Shown: one piece after another, positions 21,172 to 29,429 of the stretch | Position numbering within the stretch: the stretch's first letter is position 1 | How the letters are laid out: each line of letters opens with the position of its first letter | NCBI RefSeq assembly: GCF_008630535.1 | Contig: NZ_VWPH01000007.1 | Span: 1-64,000, forward strand | Length of the DNA: 64,000 bases | DNA from: Saccharopolyspora hirsuta | GTDB lineage: Bacteria > Actinomycetota > Actinomycetes > Mycobacteriales > Pseudonocardiaceae | Direction of reading: 5' to 3' | Made by a program: the position numbers and the translations under genes | Notes under the pieces: model-generated | What the model was told of the DNA's origin: nothing | Seen by the model: the letters and a program-made list of their open reading frames with translations, nothing else | Databases searched by the model: none

Positions 21172-21204
21172 TTAGGTGCAGTTGAGCAGGACCCGGTTTG
21201 ACAT
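21172..21204 (-). CDS. Possible 10-residue leader peptide
   Basis: A short frame (MSNRVLLNCT) ends in TAA about 95 nt upstream of the siroheme synthase start. Its stop overlaps the AAGGGGA that would serve an alternative upstream start at 21161. Short cysteine-containing leader peptides upstream of sulfur-assimilation genes are known in actinobacteria, which is why this is noted. There is no Shine-Dalgarno sequence, and this one has a single Cys, so chance is a serious alternative. Confidence 0.25.
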   Translation of the reverse strand: MSNRVLLNCT

Positions 21205-21323
21205 GAGGGGGTCATGTCCGTGGTCCGTGTCGGGCTTCGAGGTGCGTGGTCGGCCACATCGTCGTGGCTCACGATCACCGGCCTGACCGCACGGCGCCAC
21301 CTGGCACAGGCCGTGGCCGCCGG

Positions 21324-22379
21324 TCACTCGCGCTCCGTCCCGTCGCGGTGGGAGGCGAACCTCCACCAGAGCGCGGCGCCGCCCCATACTGCCATGAAAG
21401 CCGCCAGGGTCAGATAGCCGAGCAGTTCGAAGTGGTCACCGATGGCCGCGATCGGCGCCGCGCGGGGCACGCCGAGCTCCTGCAGCAACCCGGCGAGGAC
21501 CACCAGCGCGACCACCGCGGCCAGCACGACCGTCAGCGCGGTGGTGGTCACGTTCACCCGCAACCGCCGCAGCGGCCGGGCCAGCGACCAGGTGTAGGCG
21601 CGGGACATCAGCATGCCGTCCACGCTGTCCACAGTGCACATCCCGGCGGCGAACAGCAGCGGCAGGCTCAGCACCGCGATCGCGGACAGCCGGTCCACCG
21701 GCGACACCATGGCCAGCACGGTGATCTCCGTCGCGGTCTGCATGCCGAGCCCGAACAGCAGCCCGATGCCGAACAGGTGCCAGGAGCGGGCGACACCGCT
21801 CATCCGCCCACGCAGCAACCGGGCGAACAGGCCGCGACGCCCGAGCACCAGCTCGACCTCGGCTTCGTCCACGGCCCCGCGCCGGGCCCGCCGCAGCAGG
21901 CGCACCGCGTCGCGCAGGACCAGTGCGTTCAGCACCGCCAACGCGCTCAGCACCGCGACCACGACCAGATCCACGGCGGCCGAGACCTGCACCCCGGTCT
22001 CCTCGGCCCACCGCTGCGCGGCGGGTCCGGCGACGAACGCGATCGCGAACGCGAGGAGCAGCACGACGCTGGCGTGTCCCAGCGCGAACCACATGCCGGT
22101 CGAGACCGGCCGCCGCCCGCGCTGCATCAGCAGCCGGGTCGCGTCGTCGATCACGGCGACGTGGTCGGCGTCGAAGCCGTGGCGCAGACCGAGCAGGTAC
22201 GCCGTGGTGCCCGCCGCGGCCAGCCCGCCCGCCGCGCCCGGGTGGTCCTGCTGCAGCAGGTAGGCACCCCAGCCCACCAGGTGCAACACCCCGACCGCGG
22301 CCAGCACGACCGCTGCCTTGCGCCGCTCCGGCGCTCCCCAACCGGCGCTGCGCCGCTCCGTTCCGGATTCCCCGCTCAT
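21324..22379 (-). CDS. Nickel/cobalt permease (NiCoT family)
   Basis: A 351-residue membrane protein of the HoxN/NixA/NicT family that imports Ni2+ or Co2+. The NiCoT signature RHGFDADH lies at residues 66-73 in transmembrane segment 2. Further family blocks are GMWFALGHASVVLLLA, FGLGMQTATEI and LPLLFAAGMCTVDSVDG. About eight hydrophobic segments are visible. ATG at 22379 follows AGGAGG. The upstream cobalamin riboswitch argues that cobalt is the relevant metal, feeding the CobN chelatase. Confidence 0.92.
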   Translation of the reverse strand: MSGESGTERRSAGWGAPERRKAAVVLAAVGVLHLVGWGAYLLQQDHPGAAGGLAAAGTTAYLLGLRHGFDADHVAVIDDATRLLMQRGRRPVSTGMWFALGHASVVLLLAFAIAFVAGPAAQRWAEETGVQVSAAVDLVVVAVLSALAVLNALVLRDAVRLLRRARRGAVDEAEVELVLGRRGLFARLLRGRMSGVARSWHLFGIGLLFGLGMQTATEITVLAMVSPVDRLSAIAVLSLPLLFAAGMCTVDSVDGMLMSRAYTWSLARPLRRLRVNVTTTALTVVLAAVVALVVLAGLLQELGVPRAAPIAAIGDHFELLGYLTLAAFMAVWGGAALWWRFASHRDGTERE

Positions 22380-22444
22380 GGGATCTCCGACCTCCTGGGT
22401 TTCCCGCCCTGGGGCTCGGTGTCCGCGCGCCGCGGTGCGGTGCG

Positions 22445-22595
22445 GGGCCGACGCGCAGTCTCCTGACTCCCGGATCGGCGCGGCGCCCCGGCCTTCCAGC
22501 TGCTCGGCAGCCGTGGCATCGGGTGGGGGCCGCTCCCCGGTCACAGTGGCGGGACCGTCCCGGATTCGCACCGGGTTCCTGCACCGTCGGCGTCG
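22445..22595 (-). promoter_or_regulatory. Cobalamin riboswitch of the Ni/Co permease
   Basis: On the minus strand the core reads GGTGCGAATCCGGGACGG followed by CCCGCCACTGT. The B12 box is AGTCAGGAGACT (plus-strand 22457-22468). GCCGACGG (near 22584-22592) and CGTCGGC (22446-22454) form P1. The permease start is about 65 nt beyond, with its ribosome site on the far side. Confidence 0.94.
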
Positions 22596-22786
22596 AGATC
22601 CTTCCCCGACCCGCGGCGCCGGGTCAAACCTCCGGTGACCGCGATCACGGGTGCGCCCGGACCGCGAATCCAGTCCTCCGAACGGATGAACATCGGCCTT
22701 TCGCCCGGTGGGCAGCGCGCGCATGCTGGGGCTACGGCGACCTGAAGGGCCTGCAGCCGCGGGCCGACGGGGACCAGGAGGCGATC

Positions 22787-23056
22787 ATGAACGAGACCCA
22801 CACCATCACGCTGAACCTGCAGGTCGTGGAGGCGGGCGCGAAGACCACCGCCGATGTCGGTTTCACCACTCCGTCCGGTCAGGCGCTGCACGGCCACGGC
22901 ACCGCGCGACGCCACCCGGACGACCCGGAGGTACCGCAGATCGGCGATGAGATCGCGATCGCCCGCGCCCTGTTCGAACTGGCGCACAAGCTGCTGGACA
23001 ACGCCGCCAAGGACATCGGCGAGCGCCTGCACCGCCGCGTGCACCTGCCCGCCTGA
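22787..23056 (+). CDS. DUF1876 domain protein
   Basis: An 89-residue protein of the actinobacterial DUF1876 family, recognised by the TITLNLQVVEAGAKTTADV strand pattern, GHGTARRHPDDPEVPQIGDE and ARALFELAHKLLDNAA. The fold resembles small alpha/beta nucleic-acid-binding domains, but no function is established. ATG at 22787 follows an AGGAGGCG sequence. It ends in a strong convergent terminator shared with the LysR gene. Confidence 0.8.
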   Translation: MNETHTITLNLQVVEAGAKTTADVGFTTPSGQALHGHGTARRHPDDPEVPQIGDEIAIARALFELAHKLLDNAAKDIGERLHRRVHLPA

Positions 23057-23069
23057 CGCCGCACCCGCG

Positions 23070-23117
23070 ACTCGTGAGCGGTGGTGGCCGCTCCCACGGC
23101 CACCGCCGCTCACGAGT
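23070..23117. terminator. Bidirectional terminator, CGTGAGCGG family
   Basis: Twenty-base arms (23070-23089 and 23098-23117, with one G.U pair) beginning ACTCGTGAGCGG sit between the convergent DUF1876 and LysR genes and overlap the LysR stop codon. Close relatives occur at 39287-39332 and, more loosely, 34512-34553. Confidence 0.8.
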
Positions 23118-23964
23118 GCGCTTCGAGCGCCTCCCGGACCGCTCGCGCGGCCAGTTCCGCGACGTCGTCACCCAGGCCCGGGCGGGCTCGGACGCGCAGC
23201 GGGGCCGGGCCGAGGCGCGGGAGGTCGTCGCGGACGACCAGTCCTTCCAGGCGCGGCTTCACCGACGGCAGCAGCGCCACCCCCAAGCCGGAACGCGCCG
23301 CCGCGAGCACCCCGGCCAGGTCGGCGGCCTCGCACACCAGGTCCGGCTGCCTGCCGAGCCCGGTCACCGCGCCGACCGCGAGCCGCCGCGTCACGCACGG
23401 CTCGTCGAAGACGACCATCGGCAGCGGCTCCTCCGGCGCCGGGGGCTCCCAGTCCGGCGCGGCGTACCACTCCAGCCGGAACTGCCCGGCCTCGCGGTTG
23501 TGCCCGCTGTCCAGGTAGTCGATCAGCAGCGCGATGTCGATGGTGCCGCGGTCGACCGCGTCCGCCAGCCGGGCCGTCCGGTCGAGCCGGAACCGCACCT
23601 CCCACGTCGGGAAAGCCACGCGCAGCCGGGTGGCCAGCTCGGGCAGCAGCCGGTCGGCCGCGTGCTCGGTGGAGCCGAAGACGAGCGTGCGCGGTTCATC
23701 GGCGCCGAGGCGGCGCAGCGCCGAGTCGTGCACGTCGAGGATGCGCCGCGCCTCGGTCAGAAGCAGCTCCCCGGCCGGCGTGAACCTCGCCTGCCGCCCT
23801 TCCCGGGCCACCAGCTTCCGGTCGACCACCCGCTCCAGCTTGCGCACGTGCTGGCTGACCGCGGACTGCGTCAGCGACAGCGCGGCGGCGGCCCGGTGGA
23901 ACCCGCCGCAGTCGGCCACCGCGACCAGGCTCCGCAGCGCGACGACGTCCAGCACAGCGCTCAT
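23110..23964 (-). CDS. LysR-family regulator
   Basis: A 284-residue LysR-type transcription factor. The N-terminal winged helix (VALRSLVAVADCGGFHRAAAAL, then LTQSAVSQHVRKLE) is followed by an effector domain from about residue 90. It diverges from a DMT exporter gene, which it probably controls; the shared 91-bp gap contains a perfect palindrome. The ATG giving MSAVLD at 23964 is preferred over one 12 bp upstream on family N-terminus grounds. Ligand unknown. Confidence 0.87.
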   Translation of the reverse strand: MSAVLDVVALRSLVAVADCGGFHRAAAALSLTQSAVSQHVRKLERVVDRKLVAREGRQARFTPAGELLLTEARRILDVHDSALRRLGADEPRTLVFGSTEHAADRLLPELATRLRVAFPTWEVRFRLDRTARLADAVDRGTIDIALLIDYLDSGHNREAGQFRLEWYAAPDWEPPAPEEPLPMVVFDEPCVTRRLAVGAVTGLGRQPDLVCEAADLAGVLAAARSGLGVALLPSVKPRLEGLVVRDDLPRLGPAPLRVRARPGLGDDVAELAARAVREALEAHS

Positions 23965-23990
23965 GCCCTTCACCATAACCGATCAGCATC

Positions 23991-24004
23991 CGCGATCGAT
24001 CGCG
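23991..24004. promoter_or_regulatory. Candidate LysR operator
   Basis: A perfect CGCGATCGATCGCG palindrome in the divergent gap between the LysR and DMT transporter genes, set between an ATAA (23975) and a TTAT (24010). Position and symmetry suggest the regulator's binding site. Confidence 0.4.
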
Positions 24005-24055
24005 ATCACTTATCGTCGTTGGACGTGGCCGGGTGCCAGCGGCGAGCCTGGGATC

Positions 24056-24967
24056 ATGAAGCGCACGCACTCGATCCCGCTGTCGCTGGCAGCGCCGATC
24101 GTGTTCATCTGGGCCAGCGGATTCCCCACCGGAAAGCTGGGGGTCGCCGCCGCTCCCCCGTTCCTGCTGACCAGCGTGCGCCTGGTGGCGGCCGCCGCGC
24201 TGCTCGCGGTGATCGCCGTCGTCTCCCGCTCCACCTGGCCCCGCGGCAGGCGGCTGGGGCACACGGCGGTGGCGGGCGTCCTCACCTACGGAGCGCAGTT
24301 CGGCGGCTGCTACGGCGCGATGAGCATCGGCGTCCCGGCGTCGGTGACCGCGCTGGTGATCGCGATGAACCCGGTGCTCACCGCAGCGCTGGCGGCCGTG
24401 CTGCTGCGGGAGCGGTTGAGCCGGACCCGCATCGCGGGCCTCGTCCTCGGCGTGATCGCGGTGACCCTCACCCTCGGCGGCCAGGTGCTCGCCGAGGGCA
24501 CGCTGAACCCGGGACTGCTGCTCGTCCTGGTCGGGCTCCTCGGGTTCTCCGCGGGCGGGCTCTACCAGCAGCGGTTCTGCGGCCCGATCGACCCGCGGGC
24601 CGGTGGCGCGGTGCAGTCCGCGGCCGCGGCAGCCGCCGTCGGCGTGATCGCGCTCTTCGAGCACGGCCAGGTCTCGGACTGGCCGCAGGCCGCCGCCGTG
24701 CTGGCGTGGCTGGTGCTGGTGGGGTCGGTGCTCGGCATCACCTGCTACCTGCGGGCGGTCGCCGTCGGCGGGGCGAGCCGGGCGAGCTCGCTGTTCAGCG
24801 CCGTCCCGCCGGTCGCCGCGCTGCTGGCCTGGCCGCTGCTCGGCGAAACCCCGACGATCGCGGCGGTGCTCGGCATCGCCCTCGGCGCCGCGTCCTGCAT
24901 GCTCGGCACCCGCCCGGACCGGCGAGCACCGGACGTCGAGGCCCGTCCGCGCGAGCTCACGGCTTGA
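24056..24967 (+). CDS. EamA/DMT-family transporter
   Basis: A 303-residue drug/metabolite transporter with two EamA repeats and about ten hydrophobic segments. WASGFPTGKLGVAAAPPFLL near 20 is typical of the first repeat, and the second starts near 165. Members export amino acids or other small metabolites; the substrate is not visible from sequence. It diverges from a LysR regulator, the usual pairing for such exporters. The last 11 bp overlap the convergent TIGR03086-type gene. Confidence 0.87.
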   Translation: MKRTHSIPLSLAAPIVFIWASGFPTGKLGVAAAPPFLLTSVRLVAAAALLAVIAVVSRSTWPRGRRLGHTAVAGVLTYGAQFGGCYGAMSIGVPASVTALVIAMNPVLTAALAAVLLRERLSRTRIAGLVLGVIAVTLTLGGQVLAEGTLNPGLLLVLVGLLGFSAGGLYQQRFCGPIDPRAGGAVQSAAAAAAVGVIALFEHGQVSDWPQAAAVLAWLVLVGSVLGITCYLRAVAVGGASRASSLFSAVPPVAALLAWPLLGETPTIAAVLGIALGAASCMLGTRPDRRAPDVEARPRELTA

Positions 24968-25562
24968 GGCCCGGAGTCCACTCCGGCGGCCTCCCCAGGA
25001 ATGCCGCGAACCGGTCCACGACCGGCGCGTCCTCGGCCACCGGCCGGGCTTCGCCGAACCGGTCCGCGCGGGGCGCGGCGTCGAGCCGTCCGCGCACGAA
25101 CACCAGCGCCTGCTCGACCACGTCCTCCGGGAAGCCCACCTCCTGGCCGGTGGCTCGTGCCAGGTCCCAGCCGTGCGCCAGCAGGTCCGCGAGCCGCAGC
25201 TGCACCCGCTCCGCGCCGGTCGAGACGCCGAGCGGGCCCGGGGCCGCCTGCGCGTTCCCCGATCGGTCGAGCGAGCCGACCAGCTCCGCTGCGGACCGCC
25301 GGTAGGCGCCGACCGGGTCGTCGCCCAGCAGGTCGGCGTCCGGCCCGGGCGGGGTCCGGTCGTGCAGCTGGGCGCTGAAGCTCTCGTTCACCTGGACCAG
25401 GTGGTTGATCAGGTCTCGCACGGTCCAGTCGGCGCACGGGGTCTGGTCGGACCACTGGTCGTCGCGCACACCGTCGACCAGGGCACCGACCGCGCTCAGC
25501 GCCTGCGCCAACTGCTCGGTGGTGACGGGCGCGGAAGCCCGCTGTTCAGGACGTGGCGTCAT
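24957..25562 (-). CDS. TIGR03086/DinB-like metal-binding protein
   Basis: A 201-residue protein of the actinobacterial TIGR03086 family (mycothiol-dependent maleylpyruvate isomerase N-terminal-like, DinB superfamily). QTPCADWTVRDLINHLV near 48 and DLLAHGWDLARATGQ near 125 carry the His residues expected to bind a divalent metal. Related proteins are mycothiol transferases, and a mycothione reductase occurs further on in the window; its own substrate is unknown. ATG at 25562 gives the usual family start. Confidence 0.8.
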   Translation of the reverse strand: MTPRPEQRASAPVTTEQLAQALSAVGALVDGVRDDQWSDQTPCADWTVRDLINHLVQVNESFSAQLHDRTPPGPDADLLGDDPVGAYRRSAAELVGSLDRSGNAQAAPGPLGVSTGAERVQLRLADLLAHGWDLARATGQEVGFPEDVVEQALVFVRGRLDAAPRADRFGEARPVAEDAPVVDRFAAFLGRPPEWTPGLKP

Positions 25563-25697
25563 CCGGCGATCGTGCCAGCTCCGCGGTCGGGCGCGCCGGG
25601 AATCGGACGAGCCCACGGCTTGAGGTACTCGACCACGGCTGGCCGCCCTCGGCGACGTCGCGACCGGCATCGCGCTGACGCGCTGGTCGCGGGCAGG

Positions 25698-27128
25698 TCA
25701 GCCGATCGCCTCCTGGATGCGCTTCCACGCGGCGAGCACGTGCCGACGCTCGGTCTGCGGTGATCCGACCGCGAACCGCAGCACCGTCCGACCGTCCACT
25801 CTGGTGTGCGTCAGGTACAGCTCGCCGGATTCGTTCAGCGATTCCATGAGCTGGTAGGTGCGCTCGTCGGCCTGCTCCGCGGCGAGCTCCGGGAACCGGG
25901 GCCGGAAGCACACCAGGCCGAGCGGGTGCGGCTCCAGCAGCTCGAAGCGCGGATCGTCGCGCACCCACCCGGCGAACTCCTGGGCGAGCGCCACCCCGGA
26001 GCGGATGTGCTCGCGCAGCCCGGCGGCCCCGTACCAGCGCAGCACCGACCACAGCTTCAGCGCCCGGAACCGCCTGCCCAGCGGCACCTGCCAGTCCCGG
26101 TAGTCGATCACCTCGCCGGACGCGGTGGCCGGGTTGCGCAGGTACTCCGGCAGGATCGACAGCGCGTCGATCATCGGCCCGCGGTCGGCCAGCCACAGCA
26201 GGCTGCAGTCGAAGTTGGTCAGCAACCACTTGTGCGCGTTGGTGCAGTAGGAGTCGGCGAACTCGGCGACCCCGTCGTTGATCCAGCGCAGCTCCGGGCA
26301 CACCGCCGCCACGCCCGCGTAAGCCGCGTCGACGTGCAGCCAGACCCCGCGCGCCCGGCACACCTCGCCGACGGCGCGGACCGGGTCGATCGCGGTGGTC
26401 GAGGTGGTGCCGATGGTCGCGCACACCAGGGTGGGCACGGCCCCGGCGGCGAGGTCCTCGGCGATCAGGGCGTCCAGGTGCGCCGGGTCCATGCCGAGGG
26501 TGCCCGGGTCGACGTCGACGATCCGGACGTTGTCGGCGCCGATGCCGACCATGCGCGCGGCCCGGGCCAAGGACGAGTGGGTGTGCTCGGAGACGTAGAG
26601 GGTGTGCCGCCGCGTGATGCCCCGGCTCGCGACCTCACCGCCGCTGACCCGCTGCAGCGCGGCCAGGCACGCCACCAGCGCGGCGCTCGACGCCGAGTCC
26701 TGGATGACGCCGCCGCCGACCGCGTCGGTCCGGAAGTGCTCGGGCAGCCCGAGCAGCTCGGCCATCCAGTCGACCACGACGGTCTCCAGCTCGGTGCAGG
26801 CCGGGCTGGTCGCCCACACCATGCCCTGCACGCCGAGCCCGCTGGAGAGCAGGTCCCCGAGGATCGCCGGTCCGCTGGCGTTGGCCGGGAAGTAGGCGAA
26901 GAAGTTGGGGTGCTGCCAGTGCGTGACCCCGGGCATCAGCACGGCGTCGAGATCCCGCAGCACCGCCTCGAACGGCTCCCCCTCCTCCGGAGGGTGCGCG
27001 GGCAGCTGCGCCCGGACCTCCCCGGGCCGCACCTGCGACCGAACCGGGTGCGACTCGACCCCGGCGTAGTAGTCGGCAACCCAGTCGACGACCTGCCTGC
27101 CAAAAGCCCGGAACTCCTCCGGGGACAT
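25698..27128 (-). CDS. PLP-dependent aromatic L-amino acid decarboxylase
   Basis: A 476-residue group II decarboxylase of the DOPA/tryptophan decarboxylase family. HWQHPNFFAYFPAN near 75, SSAALVACLAALQ near 145, HVDAAYAGVAAVCPE near 265 (the PLP-pyridine Asp) and NAHKWLLTNFDCS near 298 (Schiff-base Lys about 300) are diagnostic. Length is normal. It would convert an aromatic amino acid to its amine in the cytoplasm; which one cannot be told. ATG at 27128 (MSPEEFRAFG) is the common family start. It lies just downstream of the cbiG-cobJ gene on the same strand. Confidence 0.9.
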   Translation of the reverse strand: MSPEEFRAFGRQVVDWVADYYAGVESHPVRSQVRPGEVRAQLPAHPPEEGEPFEAVLRDLDAVLMPGVTHWQHPNFFAYFPANASGPAILGDLLSSGLGVQGMVWATSPACTELETVVVDWMAELLGLPEHFRTDAVGGGVIQDSASSAALVACLAALQRVSGGEVASRGITRRHTLYVSEHTHSSLARAARMVGIGADNVRIVDVDPGTLGMDPAHLDALIAEDLAAGAVPTLVCATIGTTSTTAIDPVRAVGEVCRARGVWLHVDAAYAGVAAVCPELRWINDGVAEFADSYCTNAHKWLLTNFDCSLLWLADRGPMIDALSILPEYLRNPATASGEVIDYRDWQVPLGRRFRALKLWSVLRWYGAAGLREHIRSGVALAQEFAGWVRDDPRFELLEPHPLGLVCFRPRFPELAAEQADERTYQLMESLNESGELYLTHTRVDGRTVLRFAVGSPQTERRHVLAAWKRIQEAIG

Positions 27129-27193
27129 GTGCCCAACCACCCGGCCAGCCTCCCACCAAGAGCCCCGGGAAACCACCGCTCCCGCGAGCCGGG

Positions 27194-28951
27194 TCAGGGG
27201 GTGCCGGTGGCCATCCAGCGGTAGGTGCGCGGGGTGACCATGCGGTGGCCGACCACTGTGGACTGGGAGGAGCCGACGACGACCGTGGTGGACATGCCCA
27301 CCTGGCTCGGGTCGAACTCGCTGATCGGGGCGCACCAGATCCGCTGGCCGGTGCGGGTCGCCTGGTGGACCGCGCCCACCGGGGTCGTCGCCGGGCGGTG
27401 CTCGGCCAGGATCTCCAGCGCTCGGGCCAGCTGCCGGTTCCGCTGGTCGGAGCTCGGGTTGTGGAAGCAGACCACCAGGTCGCCCTCGGCCGCCGCGCGC
27501 ACTCGGCGTTCGATGACCTCCCACGGGGTGCGCAGGTCGGACAGGCCGATCAGCGCGTGGTCGTGGCCGAGCGGCGCGCCCAGCAGGGCCGAGGCCGCCA
27601 GCACCGCGGTCACCCCCGGGACCCCGACGACCTCGATGTCGACGTCCGCCCGCTCCAGCGCCGGGCTCGCCATCGCGTGCACCCCGGTGTCGCCCGAACC
27701 GATCAGCGCCACCGCGCGGCCCTCGCGGGCCAGTTCGACCGCCTCGACCGCGCGGGCCTCCTCGTCACCGGCACCGGTCGCCCGCACCTCGGTGCCGGGC
27801 CGCAGCAGGTGTCGCACCTGGTCGACGTACCGGTCCTGGCCGACCACGACCGAGGCGCGGCGCAGTTCCGCGTCGGCGCGCGGCACCCGCAGGTCCGCCG
27901 CCCCGGGGCCCAAGCCGATGAGGGCGAGCCTGCCCCTGGGGTGGATGCGGGCCGCGGCCACCGTCACGCCGTCGCCCTTGATCTTGGTCGCGACCAGCTC
28001 GACCGGGGCCCCGTAGCCGAGCTCCGCGCCCGCGTGCAGCGCCGAAGCCTCCGCCACGCTGGGCGTGCCGGTCTCGGCGCGCACCGCCGCGCTCGGGTTG
28101 GGCACCTCGACGTCGGCCAGCACCTCGGCCGGGTAGGTCAGCAGCGACAGCTCGTCCCCGCCGTCCGCGGAGTGCCAGAACCCGAGGTCCTGCACCGCTT
28201 CCAGGATCCCGGCCTCGTCGGCCTTGCCGTCCACGCTGGCGATCGCGCGGATCGCGCGCGGGTCCAGGCCGTGCTCGCTGTCCAGGCGGGCGATGGCCTC
28301 GGTCACCGCGGTGCGCGAGACCCCGCGCGCCGAGCCGACGCCCACCACCAGCGTGCGCGGGATCAACCGCAGCGTCCGCTCCTCCGCCTCGGTCGGTCGG
28401 CGGTCGTCGATCACCACCGTCCACAGCGGCGCCTCGACCCCCGGGGACACGTTCGGCGGCAGAGCGGGCAGCGGGAAGCCGTGCGGGTTGACCAGGCGCA
28501 CCGGCAGGCCGTCGAGCACCGCCGACCCGCACCGCACCAGGTCGCCGTCCACAGTGGCGTCGAGCTGGTCGACCAGCTCGTCCAGCGGGGCGGTGCCGGT
28601 GCCGTCGGTGGCCGTGGTGACCACCGGCTGGCAGTCGAGCACGTCGGCGACCTGCTCGGCGAGCGCGTTGGCACCACCGGCCTGCGCCCCGGCCAGCGCG
28701 ATCGCGAAGCGCCGCTCCTCGTCGACGCAGACCACGCCCGGATCGGTCCGCTCGTCGCGCAGCAGCGGCCCGACCAACCGCACGGTGGCCCCGCTGGCCA
28801 GGAAGAACACCGCCGCGTCGAGGTGGTCCCAGAGGCGCCGCACGGCGGACCCGATCGGCCCGTCGGCGACGACCGCGTCCGGCCCCAGCCGTCCGGCGAG
28901 GTCGGCGGCCGCCCGCCGTCCCGCCGCGGTCACCGCGAACAGACCGATCAC
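27194..28951 (-). CDS. CbiG-CobJ fusion protein
   Basis: A 585-residue fusion. Residues 1-330 are CbiG-like (VFFLASGATVRLVGPLL, DPGVVCVDEERRFAIALAGG-type block, GVGSARGVSRTAV), the anaerobic enzyme that opens the ring-A lactone and expels acetaldehyde. Residues about 345-585 are a C17-methyltransferase (CobJ/CbiH: LALIGLGPGAADLRVPRA, LIGSGDTGVHAM, CFHNPSSDQRN). The fusion is known in streptomycetes. Together with CobG and the CobJ half of CobIJ it gives two ways to contract the ring. GTG at 28951 follows GGGGAGAAG. Repeat copy D separates it from the next cob gene upstream. Confidence 0.9.
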   Translation of the reverse strand: MIGLFAVTAAGRRAAADLAGRLGPDAVVADGPIGSAVRRLWDHLDAAVFFLASGATVRLVGPLLRDERTDPGVVCVDEERRFAIALAGAQAGGANALAEQVADVLDCQPVVTTATDGTGTAPLDELVDQLDATVDGDLVRCGSAVLDGLPVRLVNPHGFPLPALPPNVSPGVEAPLWTVVIDDRRPTEAEERTLRLIPRTLVVGVGSARGVSRTAVTEAIARLDSEHGLDPRAIRAIASVDGKADEAGILEAVQDLGFWHSADGGDELSLLTYPAEVLADVEVPNPSAAVRAETGTPSVAEASALHAGAELGYGAPVELVATKIKGDGVTVAAARIHPRGRLALIGLGPGAADLRVPRADAELRRASVVVGQDRYVDQVRHLLRPGTEVRATGAGDEEARAVEAVELAREGRAVALIGSGDTGVHAMASPALERADVDIEVVGVPGVTAVLAASALLGAPLGHDHALIGLSDLRTPWEVIERRVRAAAEGDLVVCFHNPSSDQRNRQLARALEILAEHRPATTPVGAVHQATRTGQRIWCAPISEFDPSQVGMSTTVVVGSSQSTVVGHRMVTPRTYRWMATGTP

Positions 28952-29051
28952 TGCTTCTCCCCTACCCGGTCGACTGCGCTCCTCGCATGGTCCCACCCGC
29001 ATGCTTCCAGCCGCCCCAACGCCACCACGACGTCCCGCCCACCTGGAGTTG

Positions 29052-29069
29052 CAGTTTCAGTTGAAACTG
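29052..29069. repeat. TTTCAATTGAAA-type palindrome beside repeat D
   Basis: CAGTTTCAGTTGAAACTG is an 18-bp palindrome with one central mismatch. A 23-bp GC-rich spacer (GGTCCGCCGTGGGCGGGGAT) joins it to the half-site that borders repeat copy D. The same palindrome-spacer unit occurs at 7627-7688 and 58744-58791. Confidence 0.7.
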
Positions 29070-29103
29070 TGGTCCGCCGTGGGCGGGGATCGCATTTTCA
29101 ATT

Positions 29104-29370
29104 GAGCCTTTTTCATCCTGCCCGTGGACCGCAGCTGCGAAGGGCGACCGGCACCGGTCGGCGAGGGGCGCATGCGCCGCAGGCGCATAACCCACCCTCG
29201 CAACTCGCACCGCCGCGGGTTCACGGTGCCCACCCCTCCGGGGTTCCTTCCGGCGAGGACAGCCCTGACGCCGTGTATCGGCTCATACATCAGTCAGGGC
29301 ACCCACAGCCAGGCGGGCGCTGAGGTTCCGCTACCCGCACCGCCACGCAGAACGAGGCTGGAAAAACCTC
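29104..29370 (-). mobile_element. MITE-like repeat, copy D
   Basis: Complete 267-bp copy in the same orientation as copy B, with ends GAGCCTTTTTCATCC and GGCTGGAAAAACCTC. Flanks are TTTTCAATT and ACTGAAACTGCGG. The inner hairpin arms GCCCTGAC (29262-29269) and GTCAGGGC (29293-29300) and the apical loop are kept, but the left outer arm is replaced by unrelated sequence, so the outer stem is lost. It interrupts the series CobL2 - CbiG-CobJ, both read on the minus strand, and could separate their transcription. Confidence 0.8.
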
Positions 29371-29429
29371 ACTGAAACTGCGGTCCTGACCGAGGTCTGG
29401 GCGTCGGCTCGCAGCGGCGGGGCCGGGGG

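Noticed and set aside
25698..27524. A longer N-terminus for the PLP decarboxylase
   Set aside because: The upstream in-frame extension overlaps the end of the cbiG-cobJ gene and lacks family similarity; MSPEEF at 27128 is the usual start.
29100..29385. A degraded insertion sequence
   Set aside because: No transposase-like motif appears in any frame of the repeat copies; they are too short and share only ends and structure.
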